A stretch of 64,000 nt of DNA from Streptomyces sp. WMMC500 (GCF_027497195.1 NZ_CP114905.1:3086001-3150000), one strand, 5' to 3'; counted from the stretch's first letter, positions 32,635-42,135 are shown. Notes: generated by a model not told the origin, from the sequence alone. Numbers and translations are program-made.

Positions 32635-33846
32635 CTACCGCAGCACCCGCACCGGGTCCCCGTCGCCGTCCACCGCCGCCACCTCGTACGACGTCGTGCT
32701 GCCGTCGATCCCGTACTTCTCCAGGTCCACCGCCAGAAACCTGCCCCGCCCGGCGACCCGCCTGCCGTCCCCGAGGACGACCTCGATCCGCTCGACCTCC
32801 TGCGTGCCCGCGACCACGATCCAGTGCCGGTACGGCCCCTCCTCCGCCGGGTCCGTCCGGTCGTACCACGACGCGACCGCCGCGCTGCTCCACAGCGTGC
32901 CCGGCACGTCCCGGCCCAGGACGAAGCCGCCGTCGTCGTCGTTGTCGGAGGCGAGGAGCAGCAGATTCTCCTCCCCCGTGCCCAGGGTGAGGAGCGAACC
33001 GCCGCCGCCCGCGGGCAGGTCGCCGCGCCACAGCTCCGAGACGTACCAGAGGCCGGTCAGCGGCTCCCGCGTCTCGCTCTTGTCCACGCAGGCGAGCCGG
33101 GACAGCAACCGCAGTTGCGCGGCGTCGAGTTCCCGCTCCCCCACCCGCGGCCGGTCCTCCGGCGGTCGCCGCCCCGCCGCGTCCAGCGGCCGGACGTCGC
33201 CCTGCAGCACCGCCCCGACGGGGCTGCTCCCGGAGCGTACGACGTGCACGAGCCCGCGGCCCCGGTCGGCGACCACCCGCAGGCCGCAGCCGTCCGGGGC
33301 AGCCTCCGGCACGCCGCGCGCGACCCCGTCCTCGACGTCGACCGGCCGCCACCGCAGGCCGTCCCCGGCGAGCACCGCGGCCTCCAGGCCCGCGCGCGGC
33401 AGGTCACCACCCACCCATATCTCGGAGGGCCCGACGAGCAGCGACCGGGCGGCGACCCGCGCCGGTTCCTCCCCGTCCGCCGCCGAGCCGATCGGCGTGA
33501 CCCACTCCACCTGCCCGCCGCCCTCCGCGGAGCGCGCGTACGCGCTGCCGAGGCCGGTCTCGTCGAGCAGGACGACGACGTCCCGGTCGCCGGCGCGGGC
33601 GGAGTGGACGACGGAGATCCCGCCGCGCGGGCGGTCGTTCGCGGGTTCGGCGCGCCATGCGTCGGCGGCGGTACGCACCAGGTCCTCGTCCGCGTCCGCG
33701 TAGTCCACGACGGGGTCGGGCCCGTCGGCGCCGGAGTCCACGACCAGCCACGTCGCCGCCGCCCCGACGAGCAGCCCGGCGATCCCCGCCACCGCGGGCA
33801 GCCTGCCGCCGGGAAACCCGCCGACGGCGCGTATCCGACCCCTCAT
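32635..33846 (-). CDS. Hypothetical single-pass membrane protein
   Basis: A 403-residue protein with one N-terminal membrane segment (about residues 17-36, AVAGIAGLLVGAAATWLVV) and a large extracytoplasmic domain. The domain has alternating beta-like segments (DVVVLLDETGLGSAYARS, NLLLLASDNDDDGGFVLG, ERIEVVLGDGRRVAGRGRF) and a single pair of cysteines (DGCGLRV and LACVDKSE) that could form a disulfide. No family is recognised. It is convergent with the preceding secreted-protein gene and has no operon partner. Confidence 0.75.
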   Translation of the reverse strand: MRGRIRAVGGFPGGRLPAVAGIAGLLVGAAATWLVVDSGADGPDPVVDYADADEDLVRTAADAWRAEPANDRPRGGISVVHSARAGDRDVVVLLDETGLGSAYARSAEGGGQVEWVTPIGSAADGEEPARVAARSLLVGPSEIWVGGDLPRAGLEAAVLAGDGLRWRPVDVEDGVARGVPEAAPDGCGLRVVADRGRGLVHVVRSGSSPVGAVLQGDVRPLDAAGRRPPEDRPRVGERELDAAQLRLLSRLACVDKSETREPLTGLWYVSELWRGDLPAGGGGSLLTLGTGEENLLLLASDNDDDGGFVLGRDVPGTLWSSAAVASWYDRTDPAEEGPYRHWIVVAGTQEVERIEVVLGDGRRVAGRGRFLAVDLEKYGIDGSTTSYEVAAVDGDGDPVRVLR

Positions 33847-34086
33847 GCGCGCGAGCGTAGCGGCAGGAGGGCCCCTCCGCGGGCGATCGGCCGCACCCCG
33901 TCCCCGTACGGCACCCGCCCGCCGCTGTCCCCCGCGCGAGCTACACGCAGGTGTCCTCCCTGCGGTGACGATTCCGGGGCCGCCGGGTCCCTAGCGTTCT
34001 GGGCAACCGGAGTGCGGCCCCTCGGCCGACCCCGCGGCCGATCGGCCGGCCGACCGGGCCCGGATTCCCGCCACTTGGAGGACATC

Positions 34087-35034
34087 GTGTTCCGCAGCAT
34101 CCGCAGCAACGGCACCGCGACGGCACTGGTCTGGCTGTGCTGCACGGCGGCGGGGGCAGGGCTCGTCGGCTGCTCGGACTCCTCCGACTCCGCGGACGAC
34201 TCCGGGGGCTCCGAAAACAAGGCCGCCGCCCAGGAGCGTACGGCCGAGAAGGACCTGCTCACCGGCACCGAGAAGATCGACGTCGACGGGCAGTCCGTGA
34301 ACGTCTCCTGCTCCGGCAGCGGCGCCGCCGACCGGCCGGTGGTCGTCCTGCTCTCCGGGGGCGGCGACGACCTGACCAAGCTGGCCGGCATCCAGAAGAC
34401 GCTGAGCGCGAAGGACCGCGTCTGCTCGTACGACCGGCTGGGCCAGGGCGCCAGCGACAAGCCCGACGGGCCGCAGACGATCGAGAGCACGGGCGAGGTG
34501 CTGACCGGGGTGATCGAGCAGGTCGCCGGCGACCGGCCCGTGGTGTTGGCGGGGCACTCGCTGGGCGGGCTGATCTCCGCGCGGTACGCGCCCGACCACG
34601 GCGACCGGGTCAAGGGGCTGGTCCTCATGGACGCCACCTCGCCCACCCAGAACGCCGACCTCGCGCGGGAGATCCCCGAGACCGCCACCGGTCCCGCGGT
34701 CGAACTGCGCGACCAGACGCTCGCCATCCTCGGCGGGCAGGGGCCGGAGAAGCTGACGGTGACGGACGGCGAGGTGCGGTCCGCGGGCGACATCCCGGTC
34801 GAGGTGATCCGGCACGGCAAGGAGTACCTCGCGCCGGTGCCGGAGTACGGGCCGGGGCTGGAGCGGGCGTGGCTCGACGGGCAGCGCAAGTGGCTCGCGC
34901 TGTCGGAGCGGAGCGAGCTGAGCACGGCGGAGAACAGCGAGCACTACATCTACGCGGACGAGCCGGACGTGGCCGTGGCCGCCATCCGGCGGGTCACGTC
35001 GCAGGCGGCCGAGGACGCGGGGGCGAAGGGGTAG
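34087..35034 (+). CDS. Alpha/beta-hydrolase lipoprotein
   Basis: A 315-residue surface lipoprotein. The signal ends in the lipobox LVGC, followed by a Ser/Asp/Gly linker. The hydrolase domain starts near residue 65. The nucleophile elbow is GHSLGG (Ser about 160), LVLMDAT provides a candidate for the acid region, and NSEHYIYADEP near the C-terminus carries the catalytic His. CSYDRLGQGASDKPDG is the conserved oxyanion-side loop. The GTG is preceded by TTGGAGGA. The substrate is unknown; similar proteins are esterases or haloalkane-dehalogenase-like enzymes. Confidence 0.85.
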   Translation: MFRSIRSNGTATALVWLCCTAAGAGLVGCSDSSDSADDSGGSENKAAAQERTAEKDLLTGTEKIDVDGQSVNVSCSGSGAADRPVVVLLSGGGDDLTKLAGIQKTLSAKDRVCSYDRLGQGASDKPDGPQTIESTGEVLTGVIEQVAGDRPVVLAGHSLGGLISARYAPDHGDRVKGLVLMDATSPTQNADLAREIPETATGPAVELRDQTLAILGGQGPEKLTVTDGEVRSAGDIPVEVIRHGKEYLAPVPEYGPGLERAWLDGQRKWLALSERSELSTAENSEHYIYADEPDVAVAAIRRVTSQAAEDAGAKG

Positions 35035-35202
35035 GCGCGGGTACGACGGCACGGGACCCGGCGACGGTCCGACACCCCCACCACAGGCAGAGACCCCCAC
35101 GTGCTCCCGCCCGACCGGCCGCCGCCGTACGCGAACCCCCGACCGTACGGCGGCCCCACGCCGCCCCGCCGGGCCCGCACCGGCCGCGGCTACACTCCAC
35201 CG

Positions 35203-36357
35203 GTGACGAGTCCTCGGCAACTTCCGGAGCTGTGGCGCCGCTTCGACGTCACGGTCCGGGACCTCCCCCTCGGGCTCCTCATCATGTTCGCCGCGCTCCT
35301 CCCGGCGTCCCACACCCACGGCACCCAGCTCGGCGGCCTGCCCGGCCGCGAGTTCGACGCCCTCGCCGTCGTCGCGGTCGCGTTCCAGTGCCTGCCGCTT
35401 GCCATCCGGCGCCGGTGGCCGCTGCTCTGCCTCACCCTGGTGACGGCCGGCTTCTTCGTCGACCAGCTCCGCGGCTACCACTCCCTCGCCGGCACCGCCC
35501 AGGCCATCGCCCTGATGAGCGCGGGCGCCCACCTGGAGCGCCACCGCCGCCCGCTCGCGCTGCTGTTCTCCGTCGTGTACGTGGCGCTGGCCGTCGCGCT
35601 CGTCGGGGTCGGCGGGACCGAGGGCCCGAGCGAGTTCGTCATGTACTACGTGGCGATGGCCCTGGTGTGGGGCATGGGGTCGTGGCTGCGCTCGACGCGG
35701 GCGGCGGAGGCCGCGCACCGGCGCCGGGTCGCCGAGGACACCCGTACCGCGGAACGCACCCGCATCGCACGGGAGTTGCACGACGTCGTGACCCACCACG
35801 TGACGGCGATGGTGGTGCAGGCCGAGGCGGCGCGCTACCTGACCGCCGCGCCCGACCGCCTGGAGTCGACCCTGACCGCGGTCACCGACACGGGCCGCCG
35901 CGCGATCACGGACCTGCGGCACCTGCTCGACGTGCTCGACCCCGGCTACGACGGCGAGGCCGGCATCCCGTCGGCCGGCAGGCTGCTGACGCTGGTGGAG
36001 CAGACACGGCTGGCGGGCCAGCCGGTGGAGTTCACGGAGGAGGGGACGCCGCCGGAGTCGACGGGCAGCGCCGACCTCGTCGCGTACCGGGTCGTCCAGG
36101 AGGCGCTGACGAACGCCCTGAAGCACGCGCGCGGCAGCCGCACCTCGGTCGAGGTGCACCACGGGGCGGGCGAGATCACCGTGGCGGTGAGCACGGCGGG
36201 CGCCGCCTCGCCGGCCGCCTCCCCCGGCGGCAGCGGCCGGGGCCTCGCGGGGCTGCGCGAGCGGGTGGACGTGCTGGGCGGCGAGTTCAGCGCGGGCGGG
36301 GAGCCGGGCGGCGGTTTCGTCGTACGGGCCCGCATACCGGCCGGCAGTGCTCCGTGA
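35203..36357 (+). CDS. Sensor histidine kinase, NarL/DesK type
   Basis: A 384-residue kinase. Five to six membrane segments (about residues 20-165) are followed by a basic HAMP-less linker. The HisKA_3 motif ELHDVVTHHVTAMVVQAEAA has the phosphorylated His. The HATPase domain has VVQEALTNALKHA (N box) and GRGLAGLRERVDVLGGEF (G boxes). The GTG chosen follows TACACT by six bases, so the transcript is probably leaderless; a GTG 34 codons upstream would add a Pro/Arg-rich tail with no ribosome site. It overlaps the response regulator gene by four bases. Confidence 0.9.
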   Translation: MTSPRQLPELWRRFDVTVRDLPLGLLIMFAALLPASHTHGTQLGGLPGREFDALAVVAVAFQCLPLAIRRRWPLLCLTLVTAGFFVDQLRGYHSLAGTAQAIALMSAGAHLERHRRPLALLFSVVYVALAVALVGVGGTEGPSEFVMYYVAMALVWGMGSWLRSTRAAEAAHRRRVAEDTRTAERTRIARELHDVVTHHVTAMVVQAEAARYLTAAPDRLESTLTAVTDTGRRAITDLRHLLDVLDPGYDGEAGIPSAGRLLTLVEQTRLAGQPVEFTEEGTPPESTGSADLVAYRVVQEALTNALKHARGSRTSVEVHHGAGEITVAVSTAGAASPAASPGGSGRGLAGLRERVDVLGGEFSAGGEPGGGFVVRARIPAGSAP

Positions 36358-37013
36358 CCGCGCCCATCCGCGTCCTGATCTGCGACGACCAGGTCCTGGT
36401 CCGTACCGGCCTGGTGACGATCATCGACGCCCAGCCGGACCTGGAGGTGGCCGGCGAGTGCGGCGACGGCGCGACCGCCGTCGAACTCGCCGGCCGGCTG
36501 CGCCCGGACGTCGTGCTGATGGACGTACGCATGCCGGTGCTCGACGGCATCGAGGCCACCCGCCGCCTGGCCGGCGCCCGGGTGCCGCGCCCGGCGAAGG
36601 TGCTCGTCCTGACGACGTTCAACCTGGACAAGTACGTGTACGAGGCGCTGCGCGCCGGCGCCGCCGGCTTCCTGCTGAAGGACGCGCCGCCGGCCCAACT
36701 CCTGCACGGCATCCGCACGGTGGCCACCGGCGCGGCCCTGCTGGACCCCGAGGTGACCCGTCAGCTCGTCGGCCGCTACGCGGCCCGCATCCGCCCGGCG
36801 GACGGCGCCCCGCGGGACGTGCCGCTGACGCCGCGCGAGCTGGAAGTCCTCCGCCTCATCGCGAACGGCCTGTCCAACGGCGAGATCGCCGCGGAACTGC
36901 AGCTCAGCCACGAGACGGTGAAGACGTTCGTGTCCCGCATCCTCACGAAACTCGATCTGCGGGACCGCGTCCAGGCCGTGGTCTACGCGTACCGCCAGGG
37001 GCTGGTGACCTGA
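36354..37013 (+). CDS. NarL/FixJ-family response regulator
   Basis: A 219-residue transcription factor and partner of the preceding kinase (GTGA overlap). The receiver domain has the acidic pocket ICDDQ, the phosphorylation site VVLMDVRMP and the Lys of FLLKDAPP. The LuxR-type helix-turn-helix is at about residues 153-215 (LTPRELEVLRLIANGLSNGEIAAELQLS, then HETVKTFVSRILTKL). Adjacent target genes are not obvious; the upstream hydrolase lipoprotein is a candidate. It converges on the SDR gene with a 12-bp gap. Confidence 0.94.
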   Translation: MTAPIRVLICDDQVLVRTGLVTIIDAQPDLEVAGECGDGATAVELAGRLRPDVVLMDVRMPVLDGIEATRRLAGARVPRPAKVLVLTTFNLDKYVYEALRAGAAGFLLKDAPPAQLLHGIRTVATGAALLDPEVTRQLVGRYAARIRPADGAPRDVPLTPRELEVLRLIANGLSNGEIAAELQLSHETVKTFVSRILTKLDLRDRVQAVVYAYRQGLVT

Positions 37014-37025
37014 GTGGCACGGGCC

Positions 37026-38606
37026 TCACCGGGCCCGGGCCCCGGCGGCCGGCCGGGCGCCCGCGGCACCGCTCGGGTCACCGCCCTGGGCACCGCCCGC
37101 GGCCCGGGTGATGTTGCGGGCCATGCCGCCGAAGACGATGTTGTGGAACGGGAACACCGACCACCAGTAGGCGTGGCCGAGTAGCCCGCGGGGGTGGAAC
37201 AGCGCGCGCTGCCGGTAGCGGGTGCGTCCGTCGACGTCCTGCTCGGCGTACATCTCCAGCCACGCCAGCCCCGGCATCCGCATCTCCGCCCGGAGCCGCA
37301 GCAGGTGCCCGGGCTCGATCTCCTCGACGCGCCAGAAGTCCAGCGAGTCGCCGACCCGCAGCCGCTCGGCGTCGCGCCGGCCGCGGCGCAGGCCGACGCC
37401 GCCGGCGAACCGGTCGAGCCGGCCCCTGACCGCCCAGGCGAGGGGGAAGGAGTACCAGCCGTTCTCGCCGCCGATGCCCTCGATCACCTTCCACAGCCGT
37501 TCCGGGGACACGCCGACGGAAAGCTGCCGGTCGTCCTCGTACAGGCTGCCGCCCGCCCAGTCGGGGTCGGTGGGCAGCGGGTCGCTGGGGGCGCCGGGCA
37601 CGGCGGCGGACGACCAGCGGGTGGGCACGCGGGCTTCGCCCACCCGGCGCAGCGCCAGGGCCAGCGCCTCGTCGAAGGACAGCGGCCGGCCGGGGAGGTC
37701 GGGCACGTACCGGGCGATGTCGTGCTCCTGGCAGACGACCTCGTGGCGCAGCGACTCCGTGAGGGGCCGGGCGATGGCGGCGGGCACGGGGGTGACGAGC
37801 CCGATCCAGTGGCTGGACAACCCCGGCGTGAGCACCGGCACCGGCACGACGAGCCGCTTCCGCAGCCCGGCCGTCTCGGCGTACCTGCTCATCATCTGCC
37901 GGTAGCTCACGATGTCGGGACCGCCGATGTCGAAGGCCCGGTCCACGTCCCGCGGCATGGTGGCGGAGCCGACCAGATAGCGCAGCACGTCGCGGACGCC
38001 GATGGGCTGGATGCGGGTGTGCACCCATCTGGGGGTGACCATGACCGGCAACCGCTCGGTCAGATAGCGCAGCATCTCGAACGAGGCCGACCCGGAACCG
38101 ATCACGATGGCCGCCCGCAGCACGGTGGCGGGCACGGGCCCGTCCAGGAAGATCCGCCCGACCTCGGCGCGGGAACGCAGGTGCGGGGAGAGCTCCCGCT
38201 CCGGTACGCCCCGGGGCGTGAGCCCGCCGAGGTACACGATCCGGCGCACGCCCGCGGCGTGCGCCTGCCGGGCGAAGACATGCGCGGCGCGCCGGTCGGT
38301 CTCCTCGAACCCGGCACCGGAGCCGAGGGCGTGCACCAGGTAGTACGCGACGTCGATCCCGCGCATCGCCGCCGCCGTCGACTCCTCGTCCGTGACGTCC
38401 CCGCGCACGACCTCGGCTTCGCCGGCCCAGGGGTGGTCGCGGAGCTTGTCGGGTGAACGGGCCAGACACCGCACGCGGTGGCCGGCCTCCAGCAGCTCCG
38501 GCACCAGACGCCCGCCGAGGTACCCGGACGCCCCGGTGACCAGGCAGGTCAGCGGGGCCCGGGCAGGCTGACGCTCACGGCCGTCAGGACGAGGGCTCGA
38601 CACCAC
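37026..38606 (-). CDS. SDR-family NAD(P)-binding protein with C-terminal DUF2867 domain
   Basis: A 526-residue two-domain protein. The N-terminal atypical SDR has LVTGASGYLGGRLVPELL (about residues 20-37) and VVRGDVTDEESTAAAM, with a YxxxN-like active site replaced by VYLGGL as in nucleoside-sugar-epimerase-like proteins. Around residue 350 begins DUF2867, a START-like domain (RLWKVIEGIGGENGWYSF, then RVGDSLDFWRVEEIEPGHLL and RALFHPRGLLGHAYWWSVFP). Such fusions occur widely in actinomycetes and may be carotenoid- or quinone-related oxidoreductases. The start is uncertain: two adjacent GTGs are available and GGAG is rather close. Confidence 0.88.
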   Translation of the reverse strand: MVSSPRPDGRERQPARAPLTCLVTGASGYLGGRLVPELLEAGHRVRCLARSPDKLRDHPWAGEAEVVRGDVTDEESTAAAMRGIDVAYYLVHALGSGAGFEETDRRAAHVFARQAHAAGVRRIVYLGGLTPRGVPERELSPHLRSRAEVGRIFLDGPVPATVLRAAIVIGSGSASFEMLRYLTERLPVMVTPRWVHTRIQPIGVRDVLRYLVGSATMPRDVDRAFDIGGPDIVSYRQMMSRYAETAGLRKRLVVPVPVLTPGLSSHWIGLVTPVPAAIARPLTESLRHEVVCQEHDIARYVPDLPGRPLSFDEALALALRRVGEARVPTRWSSAAVPGAPSDPLPTDPDWAGGSLYEDDRQLSVGVSPERLWKVIEGIGGENGWYSFPLAWAVRGRLDRFAGGVGLRRGRRDAERLRVGDSLDFWRVEEIEPGHLLRLRAEMRMPGLAWLEMYAEQDVDGRTRYRQRALFHPRGLLGHAYWWSVFPFHNIVFGGMARNITRAAGGAQGGDPSGAAGARPAAGARAR

Positions 38607-38823
38607 TCCATGGTCACGGCGGCCGGGGTGCCGCGCGACCGCACGGGTCTTCCGGGGGACCCGGGGCCTTCCTATGGGAGCCAGTCATGTCGGCCGATCA
38701 TGACGCGCAGTGCTCTTTGTCAGAGCGGAGGGGGCAAATCAGCGCTTGCCCGGGTCCGGCGGCTGCGCCAGGTCAACTCCCCGCGACGCGGAGTCAATTA
38801 TTCCGCGAGAACGCGCGACAACC

Positions 38824-38853
38824 TTGTCATCGAACACACGATCCCCCTAGCGT
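38824..38853 (+). promoter_or_regulatory. Promoter of the riboswitch/peptidase transcript
   Basis: TTGTCA and TAGCGT are 18 bp apart. Transcription would start about 27 bp before the first paired strand of the riboswitch. Confidence 0.6.
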
Positions 38854-38887
38854 GCTGCCCGTTCGAGAGGCGAACATCCGCTGCGCG

Positions 38888-39082
38888 CCGGACCGCCGAA
38901 TCCTGCCCCCGGCGCCGCGGGCCCTGCCATCAGCTCTCACCGCCGGGCAGGAGCGGGGGACCCACGGGTCCGGCCACCGCCGGACCACGCCGTCCCTCAG
39001 GACGGCTCGGGGTGAGGCCCGCCGAAGCCGGCGGCCGGGCATCTCCAGCCCGAACCCGACAGCTCACCTCGCAGGCGTCCGG
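38888..39082 (+). ncRNA. ydaO/yuaA-type c-di-AMP riboswitch
   Basis: Conserved blocks occur in order: CGCCGAATCC, AGGAGCGGGGGACCCA, CGGGGTGAGGCC and CCCGAACCCGACAGCTCACC followed by TCGCAGGCG. The closing helix pairs CCGGACcGCC at the 5' end with GGCGTCCGG at the 3' end, whose last bases adjoin the GGAGAAAGAGG ribosome site. In streptomycetes this class controls cell-wall hydrolases such as rpfA, with c-di-AMP switching expression off. The gene behind it here is a LysM-M23 hydrolase, in agreement. Confidence 0.9.
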
Positions 39083-39099
39083 AGAAAGAGGCCCGTCAG

Positions 39100-39888
39100 A
39101 TGTCATCACCTCACGGCCGCCACCGAGCGCGCCGCGCCCCCAGCGGCGCCCGCAAGCTCGCCACCCGCGCCTCGGCGGCGGGCGCCACCCTCGCGCTGCC
39201 CGTCATCGGCGCGTCCACCGCCTTCGCCGGGGAAGACACCACGTACATCGTCGCCTCGGGCGACACCCTCTCCGTCATAGCAGCGGAGCAGGACGTCGAC
39301 GGCGGCTGGAAGACGCTGTACGAGAACAACAGATCCGTCATCGGCGACGACCCGGACCTGATCGCCCCCGGCATGGAACTCTCCCTCGACGGCCCCGCCG
39401 CCGGCTCAGCCGGCGGATCCGCCACCGACGCCGACAACGCCTCGTACGGCACCGACACCGCCGCGGACGAGCCGACCGCCGTCATGCCCGTCGACGGCAG
39501 CACCCCGACGGCGGGCTACGAGGCGTCCGGCGCGCACTGGGAGAACGGCCACACCGGCCAGGACTGGTCGGTGCCCGTGGGCACGACGGTCAAGGCCGCG
39601 GCCAAGGGAACCGTCGTCGAGGCCGGCTGGGACGAGTCCTTCGGCTACCAGATCGTCATCAAGCACGGCGACCAGGACTACACCCACTACGCCCACCTCT
39701 CCCAGATCGACGTCTCCGTGGGCGCCACCACGGGCATGGGCGAGGCCATCGCCAAGTCCGGCGCCACCGGCAACGTCACGGGCCCGCACCTGCACTTCGA
39801 GGTCCGCACGACACCGGAGTACGGCTCGGCGAAAGACCCGGTCGCCTGGCTGAAAAACCACGGCGTGACCGTCTCGAACCCCGCCTGA
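39100..39888 (+). CDS. Secreted LysM-M23 peptidoglycan hydrolase
   Basis: A 262-residue exported endopeptidase. A basic N-terminus and hydrophobic stretch form the signal (cleavage near AFAGE, residue about 44). One LysM wall-binding domain (about 47-93, TYIVASGDTLSVIAAEQ) is followed by an Ala/Thr/Asp-rich linker. The M23 domain has the zinc ligands of GAHWENGHTGQDWS (His and Asp) and the C-terminal HLHFEV motif. Tail-end GSAKDPVAWLKNHG is typical. It cuts peptide cross-bridges, probably during germination or growth, under c-di-AMP control. Confidence 0.93.
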   Translation: MSSPHGRHRARRAPSGARKLATRASAAGATLALPVIGASTAFAGEDTTYIVASGDTLSVIAAEQDVDGGWKTLYENNRSVIGDDPDLIAPGMELSLDGPAAGSAGGSATDADNASYGTDTAADEPTAVMPVDGSTPTAGYEASGAHWENGHTGQDWSVPVGTTVKAAAKGTVVEAGWDESFGYQIVIKHGDQDYTHYAHLSQIDVSVGATTGMGEAIAKSGATGNVTGPHLHFEVRTTPEYGSAKDPVAWLKNHGVTVSNPA

Positions 39889-39903
39889 CCCCCACCACCC
39901 GCC

Positions 39904-39939
39904 CCGTGTGCCCCGTCCACCCCCGGCCGGGGCACACGG
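39904..39939 (+). terminator. Terminator of the LysM-M23 gene
   Basis: A 12-bp perfect stem CCGTGTGCCCCG with its complement encloses a 12-nt C-rich loop and starts 15 bp after the stop codon. Confidence 0.75.
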
Positions 39940-40178
39940 CCGATCAGCCGCAGTGTCCCAGCCGCCCCAGAACCCCCCGGCGCTGCAGGTCCCGGATGCG
40001 CACGGCCACGGGCCGAGTTGGCCGTGGCCAGCAGTTCGGTTGGGCCGCGCACGGGCAGGCACGGCGACGAAGTCGTGACTGCTCACGTGGCCGTGCAGTC
40101 CTGCGGTGCGCAGGAGGAGAGCGCCGAACAAGTCGTCATCTCAGGTGGTTGGGTGCGTGGCGATCCGGAATCGTTCAG

Positions 40179-40619
40179 CTACTCGGCGACGCTCGTGATG
40201 AACGTGTTGATCTCGGCGGTGAGGTTGCGCATGCCCTCCCCCGCTGCGTGCACCGTGGTGGTCTCGAACTGCCATTCCTCCGAGGGTGCCCGGTCGTGGA
40301 TCCCCCAGGTCAGTCTGACGTGGCCACCAGCGTGGTGTTCCGCCGAGAGAGTCAGGTCGTAGCAGAGGGAGTGCCACGTGCGCGCTCCCTTCCAGCCCCG
40401 GAAGTCCTCGGCAAGTGAGGCGAGGAAGGTGTCGAGACCGTCGCCGTCCCAGGTCTCCACCGTGGTCTCGACACTTCCCCAGGGTCCGCGGGCCCTGATG
40501 AGGAAGTCGAGTGTCAGTTCGTCCTCGTACCGCCGGGTTGGCTCCGAGAGGAGCAGGCGTGCCGGCCCGGAGTCCCCCACCTGGACCACGGGGCGGCCTG
40601 AATCGTCGTAGTCGATCAC
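40179..40619 (-). CDS. DUF6228 family protein
   Basis: A 146-residue soluble protein. It resembles the DUF6228 layout: short strands at the start, then WDGDGLDTFLASLAEDFRGWKGARTWHSL, LTLSAEHHAGGHVRLTWGIHD and a final GEGMRNLTAEINTFI helix. The GTG follows a TAACCT box by six bases, suggesting a leaderless mRNA. Family members are often found among immunity-like or accessory genes; no function is established. The preceding 239 bp (39940-40178) contain nothing I can support. Confidence 0.75.
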   Translation of the reverse strand: MIDYDDSGRPVVQVGDSGPARLLLSEPTRRYEDELTLDFLIRARGPWGSVETTVETWDGDGLDTFLASLAEDFRGWKGARTWHSLCYDLTLSAEHHAGGHVRLTWGIHDRAPSEEWQFETTTVHAAGEGMRNLTAEINTFITSVAE

Positions 40620-40800
40620 GCGATCAGGTTAGAAGACCGGGTTCGGCAGCCGTCGTGCTGCCGGCTGGGCCGCATCGGACGTAGCCGCTGAGGTCACGCT
40701 CACCTGGGACCACGACGGCATCGCCCCGATCGCCAGACCGAGCGCATCGCCGACGCCACCACCCAGGACGAGATCGACGCGCGCGTCTTCGCCATCGTCA

Positions 40801-41421
40801 CCGACTTCTTTCCGTGCTGAGTGGCGATCTTCCTGCACTGCCCGGCAGTCGCCTTGAACTTCGCCAGCCTCTTCGGGTCCGCATGGAGCTTCTGCCAAAC
40901 CTCCCGTCCGCTCCCCGGAAGCGGCGGTGTAGCAGCGCACCGCCGCGTACTCCGCCGCGAGCACCGCGACCCCGCTGCCGTGGCAGCAGCTCGGTGACGT
41001 CGTTGTGGTGGCCGCCGATGAGGGCAACCGCAAGTGGGGTGCCGTGCCCGTCGGTGATCAGGGTGGCGCTTGGCCCCGGTCCGGCCCCGGTCGACCGGCG
41101 ACGGCCCGGTGTGGCTCCACCTTTGAGGGGCCGAATTTGGCTGCTATCCACCACCGCCCGCGACCAGTCCATCGTGCGGCAGCATTCAGCTCCGCGAGGA
41201 GCCCGCGGCAGACGTTCCCGGGGAATGTCGCTGAACAGCACAGAGGGGATCCCGCACAGCACCTTCCGGTCCCGTATCGGTCTACGGCCTGGATGGCGAA
41301 ATCGGCGCTCCCGCCGTGGCAGCAGCGGTTCGATCCGCACCCCACAGCACATCCGACACGATTCCCCGCAGCGGCCCGGCCTCCGGGCTCGACGCGCCCT
41401 GCCGTCACTCCACGGTCGCAT
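40801..41421 (-). pseudogene. Degenerate IS5-family transposase
   Basis: Recognisable blocks are scattered over two frames. One frame has DRKVLCGIPSVLFSDIP, then MDWSRAVVDSSQIRPLKGG and SATLITDGHGTPLAVALIGG followed by HHNDVTELLP. The other has LLAELNAAARWTG. Comparison with the usual order shows that the stretch between the VLxGI and LLAELNAAAR blocks is deleted and that the frame changes several times. The 3' part with the last catalytic residue is missing. No terminal repeats are visible. The stretch just before it (40705-40820, plus strand) may hold the tail of another broken gene ending IVTDFFPC. Confidence 0.75.
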
Positions 41422-41541
41422 CCCCCATCAGCCCGGCGGTGGAGCGTGGTTCAGTCCTCGGAGTGACTCGTCGCGCGGCTACCGCTGCGATCGTCCTTGC
41501 TGGAGAGATCAGCCACCAGCCTGTCGAAACCAAGGAGTCAC

Positions 41542-42135
41542 ATGCAGCCCCTCTTGCACGTCGAGGACGCGGCTGCGGCTGGGGCCGGCCGGCTCCGGTC
41601 GGCATGGCGGGCAGCCCACGAGCCCGTCGCCGGTGTCTCCCGTCGGCTGCAGCTCACCGCCTACGCAGTGCCGCTGGTCGTCTCACCCTCGAGCCTTTGG
41701 CGACTCCCGGCGGTTCTCAACGACGGAATCAGCCTCGGTGAGCGGATATATGTCCCCTCCCTGTCGATCCTCTCCGAGGTTCTGGCGTTCACCGCAATCG
41801 GCCTGATCGCCCGTTGGGGCGAGGTCTTCCCCCGCTGGATCCCACTCCTGCGCGGGCGGCAGGTCCCGACCTGGGCCGCGGTCCTCCCGGCCGGCATCGG
41901 GGCCGTGATGCTGACGCTCCTGTTCACCGTGCTGGTGCCCATCAATGACATGAGGGGCACCACGATCCGAGGCGACGACGTTTCCGCCGACGCCCCGACC
42001 GAGGCCGGCGGCTGGGAACTCGCTTGGTTCTACGCGTGCTACACGCCGCTGATCTTGTGGGGGCCGCTCCTGGCCCTGCTGACCGTTGCGTACTACAAGC
42101 GCCGCCGCAGAGCCGGCACGCCTGCCGCGGCGTGA
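41542..42135 (+). CDS. Hypothetical multi-pass membrane protein
   Basis: A 197-residue protein with four probable membrane segments: LQLTAYAVPLVVSPSSLW (about 35-55), LSILSEVLAFTAIGLIA (about 75-95), AAVLPAGIGAVMLTLLFTVLV (about 112-135) and WFYACYTPLILWGPLLALLTV (about 163-185). A short basic C-terminus suggests a cytoplasmic end. AAGGAG is six bases before the ATG. No family is recognised with certainty; similar small proteins in actinomycetes are annotated only as membrane proteins. The gene stands alone between transposase debris and an XRE/DUF397 pair. Confidence 0.75.
   Translation: MQPLLHVEDAAAAGAGRLRSAWRAAHEPVAGVSRRLQLTAYAVPLVVSPSSLWRLPAVLNDGISLGERIYVPSLSILSEVLAFTAIGLIARWGEVFPRWIPLLRGRQVPTWAAVLPAGIGAVMLTLLFTVLVPINDMRGTTIRGDDVSADAPTEAGGWELAWFYACYTPLILWGPLLALLTVAYYKRRRRAGTPAAA

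Noticed and set aside
40705..40820. Plus-strand frame ending in IVTDFFPC
   Set aside because: It may be the tail of a broken gene, but a frame change is needed within 100 bases and no family is recognisable; too weak to list separately.
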